Program-made: the position numbers and the translations under genes
In this document: piece after piece, positions 1 to 7,604 of the stretch
Numbering within the stretch: position 1 is the first letter of the stretch
How the letters are laid out: every line of letters begins with the position of its first letter
DNA from: an uncultured Granulosicoccaceae bacterium
GTDB lineage: Bacteria; Pseudomonadota; Gammaproteobacteria; Granulosicoccales; Granulosicoccaceae
DNA length: 36,579 bases
Assembly (NCBI GenBank): GCA_938035125.1
Contig: CALHNS010000092.1
Coordinates: 1 to 36,579 of the forward strand
Direction: 5' to 3'
The notes under the pieces: model-generated
Databases searched by the model: none
What the model was told of the DNA's origin: nothing
What the model saw: only the letters and a program-made list of their open reading frames with translations

Positions 1-1
1 A

Positions 2-481
2 TTAAACCTAAGTGGAATTCGAACGCATACAGAAAATTCGATAACTTGGGAAGGTACTAGAGGATCATTTGTGGATGCCGATGTTAGTACCAATGTCGAA
101 TTTACCAATACGGTAACGGTTGTCGATGCAACCACTCGCCGGTTTGTTGAAGAAGTCATATCCCGTAGTTCTGCTTTTTACACTACCACCAGCAACACCA
201 GCACTAACCTGATAGGAGAATTAGTTGAAGGAAGCTCCACTTTGTGTTCTGCTGTTGCAGGAACGGTTACAAGAGAAATACAATCCAACAACCCAAGTTC
301 AAACCAAACGTTTACTTTTAGTAAAGAGATTGATGATCAATATTGGCGAGTAGTAAGTGATTCAGACGAATACTTTGCGCGCGAACTCCGAATATTCAGA
401 AGTAGCAATCTGACGTTTACTAATAGCGAGCCGGAGGATGCCTTTTTTTTATGTGACTTTGTCGATATCCAGCTGCCATAG
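2..481 (+). CDS. C-terminal part of an unrecognised protein, cut by the window edge
   Basis: The reading frame is open from the first bases of the window, so the GTG at 71 is probably internal and the gene begins upstream of the window. About 159 residues are visible, ending at TAA 479-481. The composition is rich in Thr, Ser, Asn and Val, with stretches such as NTVTVVDATT that look beta-rich and extracytoplasmic. Two cysteines lie far apart (in STLCSAVAG and near the end in FFLCDFVDI). I do not recognise a family. A signal peptide, if any, would be outside the window. The gene is followed by 161 bp before cytochrome c', so it is probably a separate transcription unit. Confidence 0.6.
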   Translation, partial: LNLSGIRTHTENSITWEGTRGSFVDADVSTNVEFTNTVTVVDATTRRFVEEVISRSSAFYTTTSNTSTNLIGELVEGSSTLCSAVAGTVTREIQSNNPSSNQTFTFSKEIDDQYWRVVSDSDEYFARELRIFRSSNLTFTNSEPEDAFFLCDFVDIQLP

Positions 482-642
482 ATACAGTTCTGCCATAAGT
501 TAACAACTCACTATTGCCTGATAGTGTTTAGCATCATCTGGTTTGAGTAGATATTCGCACAACCGCTATGTAATTAGTGTTTCGCCAGTTAGTTTGATAA
601 CCTAGATACCCTCTCACAACATACGGATAAAAAATTCTACCC

Positions 643-1125
643 ATGAAAAATCTAAAGCTAATTACAGCAGCGGCGTTAACCAGCTCAGTGCTTGCTATGA
701 CGGCTGTGGCTTTTGCAGCTGATGGCCCACATGATAAGGCCATCAAAGCTCGTCAAGCCATGTTTCAAACCTACAGTTTTAACGTGGGTATTTTGAGCGC
801 TATGGCCAAAGGCGATAAGCCATACGATGCAGATGTGGCAACCGAAGCAGCTAATAACCTAAGCGCGGCTGCTAATTTCGGGCAAAGCCAAATGTGGCCA
901 CAGGGCTCTGACAACGCCACCGATGGCAATGCACGAACCCGTGCGCTTCCAGCGATCTGGACAGAGTTCCCCGCGATCACTGAAAAAGCGGAAGGGTTAA
1001 AAACAGCCGTGGCAGCACTGGTTCCTGTTGCTGGAAATGGATTAGAAGCTCTGCAAGGTGCGATGGGTGATGTCGGCGCCTCTTGTAAAGCTTGTCATGA
1101 CGACTATCGAGCTAAAAGAAGGTAA
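643..1125 (+). CDS. Cytochrome c' (class II c-type cytochrome)
   Basis: A periplasmic haem protein of 160 residues. Residues 1-25 form a Sec signal peptide ending in AVAFA. The mature part begins ADGPHDKAIKARQAMF, typical of the first helix of the four-helix cytochrome c' bundle. The haem attachment motif CKACH is at C148, C151 and H152, close to the C-terminus as expected for class II. Family members bind NO or act in electron transfer; the precise role here is not visible. Start is the ATG at 643; no strong Shine-Dalgarno sequence is seen. The cytochrome b561 gene follows after 8 nt, suggesting co-transcription and that b561 may pass electrons to this cytochrome. Confidence 0.9.
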   Translation: MKNLKLITAAALTSSVLAMTAVAFAADGPHDKAIKARQAMFQTYSFNVGILSAMAKGDKPYDADVATEAANNLSAAANFGQSQMWPQGSDNATDGNARTRALPAIWTEFPAITEKAEGLKTAVAALVPVAGNGLEALQGAMGDVGASCKACHDDYRAKRR

Positions 1126-1133
1126 GTCATTCT

Positions 1134-1811
1134 ATGAACAAACCCGAACTGATAAAAATTTGGGATCTATGGGTTCGGGTTTTTCATTGGAGTCTTGCCA
1201 TTAGCGTTACCTTTATGCTGGTAAGCGGGAACACCGGCTGGATGTTTTTTGATTGGCATCGCACCGTTGGCGAAGTGGTAATGATGTTAATTGTATTTCG
1301 CTTGTTGTGGGGGGTTGTGGGCAGTGGTAATGCCCGTCTTTTTGCGCTTTGTAGAAATCCTCTTAAAGCTTTGAATCATTTGGGGGATTTGTTCAAACGT
1401 CGTTTACCGGTTGAACGCGGCCACAATGCCGCCGGTGGCTGGGCGGTTTTGCTGATGCTTATCTTGTTAGCCGTTCAAGCAGGTACCGGCTTCTTCATTG
1501 CTGACGAAGACGAACTGGTTGAAGGCGCGTTGTATGGAAGCTTTTCTGGCTCTGTAACCGATCTGCTTTACCGAATACACTATATGAATGCAGATCTCCT
1601 GCAGATCGTTGTCATCGTGCACGTTATTATGGTGTTCACCTACCTGCTTTATGGTCGCCAAAACCTTATTACTCCCATGATTCATGGATCCATGAAGTGG
1701 TTGTCCGACAGAGCCATCCCACCAGTAACATTTCAAGCGAACTGGGTTGGTGCGGTTGTGTTACTGGTATCGGTGGCTATTGTGGGGTATGTTGCTGGCT
1801 GGTACGGCTAG
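1134..1811 (+). CDS. Cytochrome b561 family protein (dihaem membrane cytochrome b)
   Basis: A 225-residue integral membrane protein. The N-terminus (KIWDLWVRVFHWSLAISVTFML) has the conserved RVFHW histidine of bacterial b561/HupC-like proteins, followed by further helices with histidines (FDWHRTVGE, YRIHYMNADLLQIVVIVHVIMVF) that can ligate two haems. Length and order fit the prokaryotic b561 family, which transfers electrons between quinol and periplasmic cytochromes. It begins 8 nt after the cytochrome c' stop, so the pair is very likely one operon. The last helix (VVLLVSVAIVGYVAGWY) ends the protein. Partner assignment to cytochrome c' is inferred from adjacency. Confidence 0.9.
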   Translation: MNKPELIKIWDLWVRVFHWSLAISVTFMLVSGNTGWMFFDWHRTVGEVVMMLIVFRLLWGVVGSGNARLFALCRNPLKALNHLGDLFKRRLPVERGHNAAGGWAVLLMLILLAVQAGTGFFIADEDELVEGALYGSFSGSVTDLLYRIHYMNADLLQIVVIVHVIMVFTYLLYGRQNLITPMIHGSMKWLSDRAIPPVTFQANWVGAVVLLVSVAIVGYVAGWYG

Positions 1812-1919
1812 TAGTAATATTGCCCTGCGCTCAACACAATTTGAAAAACCTGCTGTTCAAAGCGGGCTACGCCTTAGAAAACAACTATCTTTTCGACAAC
1901 TACGTTCCGGGGGAAATCA

Positions 1920-2825
1920 GTGCGCAACCGAATATTGGCAATCACCATACTCGTCGTTTTTTTCTCTACAGGTTGCAGTAGCACACAAGACAATCCTGGT
2001 GAGGTTAATACTGAGTTAACAAATCCACTGGAGGGCATTGGATCGGTACAACTCATCGCTAACGGATTTCGTTTTCTGGAAGGTCCTGCATACCGACCAA
2101 GCGATAACGCACTTTATTTTAGCGATATCCCTGCCAACACAATATTTCGTTTAAGTGCTGAAGGTTCTATAGAGCCTTATCGCGAAAACCAGCCTACCAA
2201 CGGACTGGTGTTCGATTCTCAAGATAGGCTGCTAATTGCAACTCAAAGTGGTCGCACGCTAAGTCGTGTAGTGGATAACGGCAGTGCCACGGTGTTGGCC
2301 GATCGGTTCGAAGGTGCCATCTTCAACTCTCCCAATGATCTTGCACTGCATACCAATGGCGATGTGTACTTCACCGACCCGCCTTTTGGTATCAGTCCCG
2401 AAACAAGCGAAACTGGCTGTGCTGGTGTTTATCGTTTAACAATGGAAGGCGAATTGTCGCGTTTTTGGTGCAACGGGATCAACACCCGACCTAACGGCAT
2501 TGCGCTATCGCCAAACCAAGACAGGTTATACGTCACTTTTTCCTCCGGCGGACAGATTCTCAGTTGGCCAATTGCAGCCGATGGTAACGTGGGAGAAGTA
2601 AGCACGTTTGCCACAACTGTAGGCTTCCCAGACGGGATGGTGGTTGATGCTGATGGCAATTTATTCGTTACATCGGTTGCAGGAATTGAAGTATTTGCAC
2701 CGGATGGTACGCGTTGGGGGGTAATTGAAATCCCCGAGCGGCCTGCGAATTGTGAGTTGGGCGGCCCCGATGGAAGTACGCTTTTTATAACGGCGCGAAC
2801 GGGGTTGTATAGCGTAGAGCTTTGA
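1920..2825 (+). CDS. SMP-30/gluconolactonase/LRE-like lipoprotein
   Basis: A 301-residue six-bladed beta-propeller hydrolase of the SMP-30 (regucalcin/gluconolactonase) family. GTG at 1920 is chosen as start because it follows the purine-rich GGGGGAAA and gives a complete lipoprotein signal: a hydrophobic stretch ending in FFSTGC, with C19 as the lipidated residue. The metal site expected from the family is present: E54 in FLEGPAY, N192 in RPNGIAL and D238 in FPDGM; NSPND (136-140) supplies another conserved substrate-side residue. Family members hydrolyse sugar lactones or related esters using a divalent metal. Lipid anchoring suggests a periplasmic or outer-membrane location. The substrate is unknown. 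Confidence 0.85.
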   Translation: MRNRILAITILVVFFSTGCSSTQDNPGEVNTELTNPLEGIGSVQLIANGFRFLEGPAYRPSDNALYFSDIPANTIFRLSAEGSIEPYRENQPTNGLVFDSQDRLLIATQSGRTLSRVVDNGSATVLADRFEGAIFNSPNDLALHTNGDVYFTDPPFGISPETSETGCAGVYRLTMEGELSRFWCNGINTRPNGIALSPNQDRLYVTFSSGGQILSWPIAADGNVGEVSTFATTVGFPDGMVVDADGNLFVTSVAGIEVFAPDGTRWGVIEIPERPANCELGGPDGSTLFITARTGLYSVEL

Positions 2826-2854
2826 TGCAAGCATCGATAATGATAAGGAAATCT

Positions 2855-3781
2855 CTAGCCTTGATTTGGCACCGCACTTCGCGCCTTGCCTGTTCGCTTA
2901 ATACCCAACCTGCGCTCTCGTTCAATGATGATGATGCCTGCGGTAACAATCAACGCAACACCTGCCATCATTATGCCGGTGGGCAGTTCATCAAAAATGA
3001 AGTAGCCCACCAGTAGTGCAAGAATGATGGAACAGTATTCAAAGGGTGCAATCACGGCCACTTCAGCAAAACGATAGCTTTCAGTAAGTAATATTTGCCC
3101 AACGCCACCGAGTAAGCCAGCCATAATGAGCAGCGAAAGCTCATAGGAGGTGGGAAACTTCCAGCCGAAAGGCATGGTCAGTAGCGCAAGTGTTGTCGAC
3201 ATGAGCGAAAAGTAAAATACGATTGACCCGGTTGTTTCTGTTGCTACCAATTTACGAGCAAATACTTGCGCCAGTGCAGAAAATACAGCGGCCATTAAGG
3301 CCGCCATCGCACCGATAGTTTGCAGCCGATTCGTCATTTCAGAATCTAGCACGGTAAGCCTTGGTGACAGTACCAGCAGCACCCCGAACATGCCCAGTAA
3401 TAAAGCAGAGAAACGTACCAGTCTAATTTTCTCACCCAGAAACATCGCCGCCAGCATGGTGACCAGCAAAGGTGCGGCGTAACCGATGGCAACAACTTCT
3501 GGTAAGGGTAGTAAACCTATGGCAAGAAAGCCTGATGCCATAGCAAACGTACCCATTAGCCCACGCCACACATGGCCCATTGGATCTTTAGCTTTCAGTT
3601 TTTGCGGAAAGTCTCCACGTACTATTAGCCAAATGAGCAGAACCGGTATGGCGAACAACGATCGAAAGAATACGGCTTCACCTGCGGGAATTTCCTGTGA
3701 CGTTGCTTTGATCAAGCCGAACATCGTGACAAATATCATCACGGATAGGACTTTTAAAGTAATGCCTCGAACCGGGTTCAA
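2855..3781 (-). CDS. EamA-family (DMT) transporter
   Basis: A 308-residue drug/metabolite transporter with ten predicted hydrophobic helices in two EamA repeats (first about residues 10-140, second about 160-290). Recognisable family segments are AGEAVFFRSLFAIPVLL in repeat 1 and the second-repeat stretch around FEYCSIILALLVGYFIFDELP. The start is TTG (complement of 3779-3781). The reading NPVRGITLKVLSV just after it matches the usual start of this subfamily, and a GGAAA sequence lies upstream on the minus strand. The C-terminus is basic and cytoplasmic. Probably exports or imports a small metabolite; the substrate is not predictable. It lies convergent to the SMP-30 gene, with 29 bp between them. 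Confidence 0.85.
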   Translation of the reverse strand: MNPVRGITLKVLSVMIFVTMFGLIKATSQEIPAGEAVFFRSLFAIPVLLIWLIVRGDFPQKLKAKDPMGHVWRGLMGTFAMASGFLAIGLLPLPEVVAIGYAAPLLVTMLAAMFLGEKIRLVRFSALLLGMFGVLLVLSPRLTVLDSEMTNRLQTIGAMAALMAAVFSALAQVFARKLVATETTGSIVFYFSLMSTTLALLTMPFGWKFPTSYELSLLIMAGLLGGVGQILLTESYRFAEVAVIAPFEYCSIILALLVGYFIFDELPTGIMMAGVALIVTAGIIIIERERRLGIKRTGKARSAVPNQG

Positions 3782-3790
3782 TGAGTTTCC

Positions 3791-3901
3791 ATGTATCTTG
3801 ATATAGCGGCAACCACTATAACTAATTCAGGCTATGCCGATGTTATCCGTAACTTCGAGGCCGGCCTAGATGAACACATTCAAGTTAGTGTGATTGAATA
3901 A
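3791..3901 (+). CDS. Possible 36-codon ORF or gene remnant between two minus-strand transporters
   Basis: An ATG-to-TAA frame fills almost the whole gap between the EamA and TauE/SafE genes on the opposite strand. Its second half (GYADVIRNFEAGLDEHIQVSVIE, read in two parts) has a protein-like composition, which raises the possibility of a decayed 3' end of a former gene. There is no convincing ribosome-binding site and no recognised family. An accidental ORF is equally possible. Confidence 0.2.
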   Translation: MYLDIAATTITNSGYADVIRNFEAGLDEHIQVSVIE

Positions 3902-3906
3902 AGTGT

Positions 3907-4665
3907 TTAAAACCCTTGATATAAAAAGTAACACCCACCTACAAACATCAGTGTTTCAACAATAACCGTATGCACTTCTATTTCGGTATTTTTGACAATC
4001 CATTTTCCTAAAAGACCACCAGGGATTGTACACACCCCCACCACAATACTTAAAGAAATCATTTCCTTATTTAATAAATCACCAAAACCAAACACCAGTG
4101 TTTTGGTAACGTTTAACGTTAAGCCCATTGCGGCAACCAACCCAACTAAGCCCTGCCCCACAATGCCAGCACCCAACAAGAAAGGCCCCAGTATCATGCC
4201 ACCACCAAAAACGGTTCCAGAAATTACACCGTAGATAATGGAAACATAAGATAAACCTCGATAACCAACCCGGTAGTTACGTTTTTTTAACACTCGCCGC
4301 AAAGGGATTGACAACAACAAGAAACTACCCATCACAATCGCTATGGCATTTACTGGCAGATATACAAATATGATGGCGCCAACCACAATGCCTGGTAAAC
4401 CCGTGATCATAATAGCCCGATAAGCTTTCCAATCAATTTGATTTCGAAACAGCATAATTCGATTGCAATTACTGATAATCATGGCCAGTGCAACAACGGG
4501 CACAACAGCACGCACACCAATTAACGGTGCAAGACACACCGATAGCAACAACGCACCTGCAAACCCTGCTACCGAATGAAAAAGTGCAGTTGTAAATGCT
4601 GCTAAGGCAACCAGTATTAATGTCAGAAAATCTAACTGACCAAGCAATGTTATTCCCGATTGCAT
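3907..4665 (-). CDS. TauE/SafE-family membrane exporter
   Basis: A 252-residue polytopic membrane protein with about eight hydrophobic segments arranged as two repeats. The first repeat contains HSVAGFAGALLLSVCLAPLIG, typical of the TauE/SafE (DUF81) family, and the second contains GTVFGGGMILGPFLLG. Family members are implicated in export of sulfite, sulfoacetate or other organic anions, but many have unknown substrates. ATG at the complement of 4663-4665 starts the gene. It lies 15 nt downstream of the CoA-transferase gene on the same strand, so the two are probably co-transcribed and the exported or imported anion may belong to that pathway. Confidence 0.85.
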   Translation of the reverse strand: MQSGITLLGQLDFLTLILVALAAFTTALFHSVAGFAGALLLSVCLAPLIGVRAVVPVVALAMIISNCNRIMLFRNQIDWKAYRAIMITGLPGIVVGAIIFVYLPVNAIAIVMGSFLLLSIPLRRVLKKRNYRVGYRGLSYVSIIYGVISGTVFGGGMILGPFLLGAGIVGQGLVGLVAAMGLTLNVTKTLVFGFGDLLNKEMISLSIVVGVCTIPGGLLGKWIVKNTEIEVHTVIVETLMFVGGCYFLYQGF

Positions 4666-4680
4666 TGCGATGCGCCTAAC

Positions 4681-5841
4681 TTATAGGGTCTTTAACCACT
4701 GACTAATCTCATCAGTGTGTTCACCTTTTTTAGGTGCATTATTTGAAGGTTGGTAGGCCTTAATTCCACCCAACCTAAATGGCAAGGTGGGTACATCAAT
4801 GCCATCATCAGTAGTCTGTACAAACCCGCGCGTTTTTATTTGTGCAGATTCCAAGGCTTCTGGCATGCTGCGCAATCGAGCGGATGGCACACCAGCAGAC
4901 TGCAACACAGGTTCCCACTCTATCGCTGTGCGTTTGGCTAATTCTTCTTCAATTTCTATCGCTAATTCAGATGCGTGCGCTTTACGTGTATCACGTTCTT
5001 TATAACGGTTATCACTCAACCAATCTTCTCGGCCAAGTGCTTTAGCTAAATTACTAAAATGCGATTCCTCGTTTACACCAAGCGACATCACCCCCTCTTT
5101 ACACGGGAAACTGCCCGCCCCGGGTGATCGGCTATTGGCTAAGTTGCCGCGGCGTTTGGGTTCATTCCCAGTTTTCAAATAATCGGTAACCGAAGAACTC
5201 ATTAAGGTTAAACCGGTTTCTAACATAGACACATCGATAAAAGTGCCTTGCCCAGTGGAGGCTCGTTCATATAGCGCTGCAGATACGGCAAAGCTAGCAG
5301 CTAGCGCGGTGCCATAATCCATCACTGGCGCACCGGTTCTAATAGGCCCACTCTCTTGAGTACCGGTTGCTTCCATCATTCCGCAGGCTGCCTGAATGTT
5401 GACGTCATAACCTGCTGTATTTTCCTGTGGCCCGCCTCGACCGTACGCTGTCATCGCACAATGAATTAAATGCGGGTGCTTAGCTGCAAGCGTTTCTTCA
5501 TCTAACTGCAAACTGCGCATCGTACAGGGCACATGATTCTCAACTAACACATCGGCACGCGCCAACAAGGCATGGAATTGGTTTATCCCTTTTACCGTTG
5601 CCAAATCAAGTGCAATGGATCGCTTACCCGCAGCTTGCGTTAAATACGAGGTACTCATGCCCGCACTTGCGGCAACCGCATCAGTGCCACCGCGATGTCG
5701 AATCGCATCCCCTTTGGATTCCGATTCAACCTTTATTACATTCGCCCCCAGCAGGCCAAGAAAATACGAACAAGCAGGCCCTGCTAATACGTGAGTGAAA
5801 TCGATGACCAGAATGTCTTCAAACGGGTGAGATTTCGACAT
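4681..5841 (-). CDS. CaiB/BaiF family CoA-transferase
   Basis: A 386-residue class III CoA-transferase. The N-terminal region IDFTHVLAGPACSYFLGLLGANVIKVE is the family signature, followed by GKRSIALDL and DVLVENHVPCTMRSL, which contains the position of the catalytic aspartate region. GYDVNIQAACGMMEATG and TGAPVMDYGTALAASFAVSAALYER continue the conserved core. Such enzymes move CoA between carboxylic acids without an external energy source. ATG is preceded by GAGG on the minus strand. It is the first gene of a probable two-gene operon with the TauE/SafE exporter and is divergent from tctC, which may supply its acid substrate. Acyl substrate unknown. Confidence 0.9.
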   Translation of the reverse strand: MSKSHPFEDILVIDFTHVLAGPACSYFLGLLGANVIKVESESKGDAIRHRGGTDAVAASAGMSTSYLTQAAGKRSIALDLATVKGINQFHALLARADVLVENHVPCTMRSLQLDEETLAAKHPHLIHCAMTAYGRGGPQENTAGYDVNIQAACGMMEATGTQESGPIRTGAPVMDYGTALAASFAVSAALYERASTGQGTFIDVSMLETGLTLMSSSVTDYLKTGNEPKRRGNLANSRSPGAGSFPCKEGVMSLGVNEESHFSNLAKALGREDWLSDNRYKERDTRKAHASELAIEIEEELAKRTAIEWEPVLQSAGVPSARLRSMPEALESAQIKTRGFVQTTDDGIDVPTLPFRLGGIKAYQPSNNAPKKGEHTDEISQWLKTL

Positions 5842-5918
5842 AAAGCCTCGTTTTTTGCCTGATTGATGAATTGAGAGAAATCACGATTCGCAGGAATCCA
5901 GTTATCGCAAGATTTAGT

Positions 5919-5948
5919 TTGAGTACAGCATGTAATCGGGTTTACAAT
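5919..5948 (+). promoter_or_regulatory. Candidate sigma-70 promoter for the tctC operon
   Basis: A -35-like TTGAGT (5919-5924) and a -10-like TACAAT (5943-5948) are separated by 18 nt, about 60 nt upstream of the tctC start. It lies in the 166-bp divergent gap between the CoA-transferase and tctC. Consensus match is 4/6 and 5/6. Confidence 0.4.
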
Positions 5949-6007
5949 CAGGGCTCAAGCAGTTGGCACATTGATGAACCGCTGATTGCATCATTTTGGA
6001 GGAAAGA

Positions 6008-6982
6008 ATGACTTTTGCAAAGAAAATCGCGATAAGCGTTGCTGCATCAACACTGCTTGTTACTGCAGCAGCTTCAGCTGAATACCCATCAAAGCCTGTC
6101 AAAATTATGGTTGGCTTCTCTGCCGGTGGTGGTACCGATACTACCGCACGTGGGTTTGCATCTTATATGCATGAAGCGCCTAGTATGAACGGCTTTCCGG
6201 CTTACATCGTGAACCTGCCCGGTGCATCTGGCCAAAAAGCGGCCAAAGAAGTGTTAGGTGAAGACTCTGACGGTCACACCTTATATATGATCAACATCGG
6301 AACCTTTATCGCTGGTGAGCTTGCCAAAGGCGATGAGCGTCCGTATCACATCCCTGACGATTTCGTAAACTTGGGTTGTGCATCTCAGCTGGTTACATCA
6401 CTGCAGGTACATACCTCAAACCCAGCTACAACCATGGCTGAATTCATTGAAAATGCTAAAGCATCGGACAAAGAAATTACATGGGGCACCTCAGGCGCTG
6501 CAACTATGCACGCTACCATCGGCCACATCTTCTTTGACACACACGGCATCAAGCATAAGAAAGTTCCTTTCCAAGGCGGTTCTAAAGCTCGCGCTGCATT
6601 GGTATCGCAATCGGTTGAAGCGGTATTCGGTGGTGTGAACACAACCGTTGGTTTTGAAGCTGACATCCGTGCGCTAGCATCAGCCGGTGCAGAACGCGAC
6701 CCAATGGCTGAAAACCTTGCCACCTTCAAAGAGCAAGGTACAGACGGCATCGATTTTACAGGTCTTATGTGCTTATTCGGTAAATCCGATTTGCCTGACG
6801 AAGTAAAAACCGACGTTGGTGCAGCTATTGAGCATATCGCTGGTATTGAAGGCTATCAGCGTTACATGCGCGGCAATGATTTAGCCTCTTTCTACACAGA
6901 TTCTGCAACAGCCACTGCGGCGCAAGACACCATGTTCACCGTGATGGGTCCGGTTGTTAAAGAAATCATCGCAAACCAATAA
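6008..6982 (+). CDS. tctC: TTT-system periplasmic substrate-binding protein (TctC/Bug family)
   Basis: A 324-residue Bug-type extracytoplasmic solute receptor. ATG at 6008 is chosen over the in-frame TTG at 5996 because GGAGG plus AAAG lies just before it and the signal peptide then starts cleanly: residues 1-24 end in AAASA, and the mature protein begins EYPSKPVKIMVGFSAGGGTDTTAR in the usual Bug manner. This glycine-rich stretch contacts the ligand carboxylate in the family. Further family segments are NLPGASGQKAAKEV and VPFQGGSKARAALVSQSVEAVFGG. It delivers a carboxylate to TctAB. An intrinsic terminator follows, before tctB. The ligand is not predictable. Confidence 0.92.
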   Translation: MTFAKKIAISVAASTLLVTAAASAEYPSKPVKIMVGFSAGGGTDTTARGFASYMHEAPSMNGFPAYIVNLPGASGQKAAKEVLGEDSDGHTLYMINIGTFIAGELAKGDERPYHIPDDFVNLGCASQLVTSLQVHTSNPATTMAEFIENAKASDKEITWGTSGAATMHATIGHIFFDTHGIKHKKVPFQGGSKARAALVSQSVEAVFGGVNTTVGFEADIRALASAGAERDPMAENLATFKEQGTDGIDFTGLMCLFGKSDLPDEVKTDVGAAIEHIAGIEGYQRYMRGNDLASFYTDSATATAAQDTMFTVMGPVVKEIIANQ

Positions 6983-7006
6983 GTTTGTAAATTCGGTAGC
7001 AATACG

Positions 7007-7042
7007 GAGGCAAGCCCTTATTTAGGGCTTGCCTCTTTTTTT
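7007..7042 (+). terminator. Intrinsic terminator/attenuator between tctC and tctB
   Basis: A 12-bp perfect stem (7007-7018 with 7024-7035) with a 5-nt loop is followed by seven T residues (7036-7042). It sits inside the operon, 25 nt after the tctC stop, so partial termination would give more binding protein than membrane subunits. Confidence 0.85.
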
Positions 7043-7072
7043 ACGTTCGGTGATGGTTCAATTACCGAACGT
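7043..7072. repeat. 9-bp inverted repeat just after the tctC terminator
   Basis: ACGTTCGGT (7043-7051) and ACCGAACGT (7064-7072) are perfect complements with a 12-nt spacer. It follows the terminator T-tract directly and ends about 20 nt before the tctB start. It could be an operator, an RNA-processing hairpin or a stabilising 5' stem for the tctBA message. Confidence 0.6.
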
Positions 7073-7093
7073 AGATCGATCATTGGAGCACCC

Positions 7094-7603
7094 ATGGGCA
7101 CCCAGCAGTACAAAATCAAAGTGGAATACGGCGTGGCAGCCGTTGTTCTTTTGGTTGGTCTCTTTTTTATCTTCCAAGCATTCACAATTGAAACATCACG
7201 CGAATCCATTGGCCCAAGAACCTTGCCACTTTTTCTGGCGATATCTTTAGTCGTTGGTGGTGTTTGGTTAGCATTGCGAGCCTTTCGCGGCAAAGTGGGT
7301 GAATTACAGGAAGGCTATGGCTTTTTAGAAAGTGACGGTAAACGGATATTTCTAGTCGTTGCCTGTGGTGTTTTGTTTATCGCCACGTTTTGGGGGTTTG
7401 GCTATTTCAGTGCGGTGATCGTTACTTTGTTCGCCATGTTATTAACATTCGGCGTTCGAAACTGGTTTGCGATGATAGTGGGCGCAGTCGTGTTAGCTTT
7501 CATTTTCCAATGGGTTTTTATGGGTGTGATGTTACTCAATGACCCCAAAGGTGCCATCGTCGATATGCGCCCCTACACCAATTGGATAACAGGAGCGCAA
7601 TAA
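7094..7603 (+). CDS. tctB: TTT-system small membrane subunit (TctB family)
   Basis: A 169-residue protein with four hydrophobic segments (about residues 13-30, 43-60, 85-125 as two helices, and 130-150), the size and topology of TctB. IGPRTLPLFLAISLVVGG is the usual TctB region after the first helix. It partners TctA to form the membrane transporter that receives substrate from TctC. ATG at 7094 follows GGAG at a normal spacing. The gene ends one base before the tctA start, so tctB and tctA are translationally close. Confidence 0.85.
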   Translation: MGTQQYKIKVEYGVAAVVLLVGLFFIFQAFTIETSRESIGPRTLPLFLAISLVVGGVWLALRAFRGKVGELQEGYGFLESDGKRIFLVVACGVLFIATFWGFGYFSAVIVTLFAMLLTFGVRNWFAMIVGAVVLAFIFQWVFMGVMLLNDPKGAIVDMRPYTNWITGAQ

Positions 7604-7604
7604 C

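Noticed and set aside
509-526. Terminator after the first partial gene
   Set aside because: The hairpin CACTAT/ATAGTG is short and AT-rich and is followed by only three T residues.
1697-2019. Two overlapping plus-strand ORFs between cytochrome b561 and the SMP-30 gene
   Set aside because: They overlap both real genes in other frames and show no family resemblance; the SMP-30 start at 1920 with its lipobox explains the region.
5996-6007. TTG start for tctC
   Set aside because: These bases are the Shine-Dalgarno region (GGAGG) of the ATG at 6008, which gives a cleaner signal peptide.
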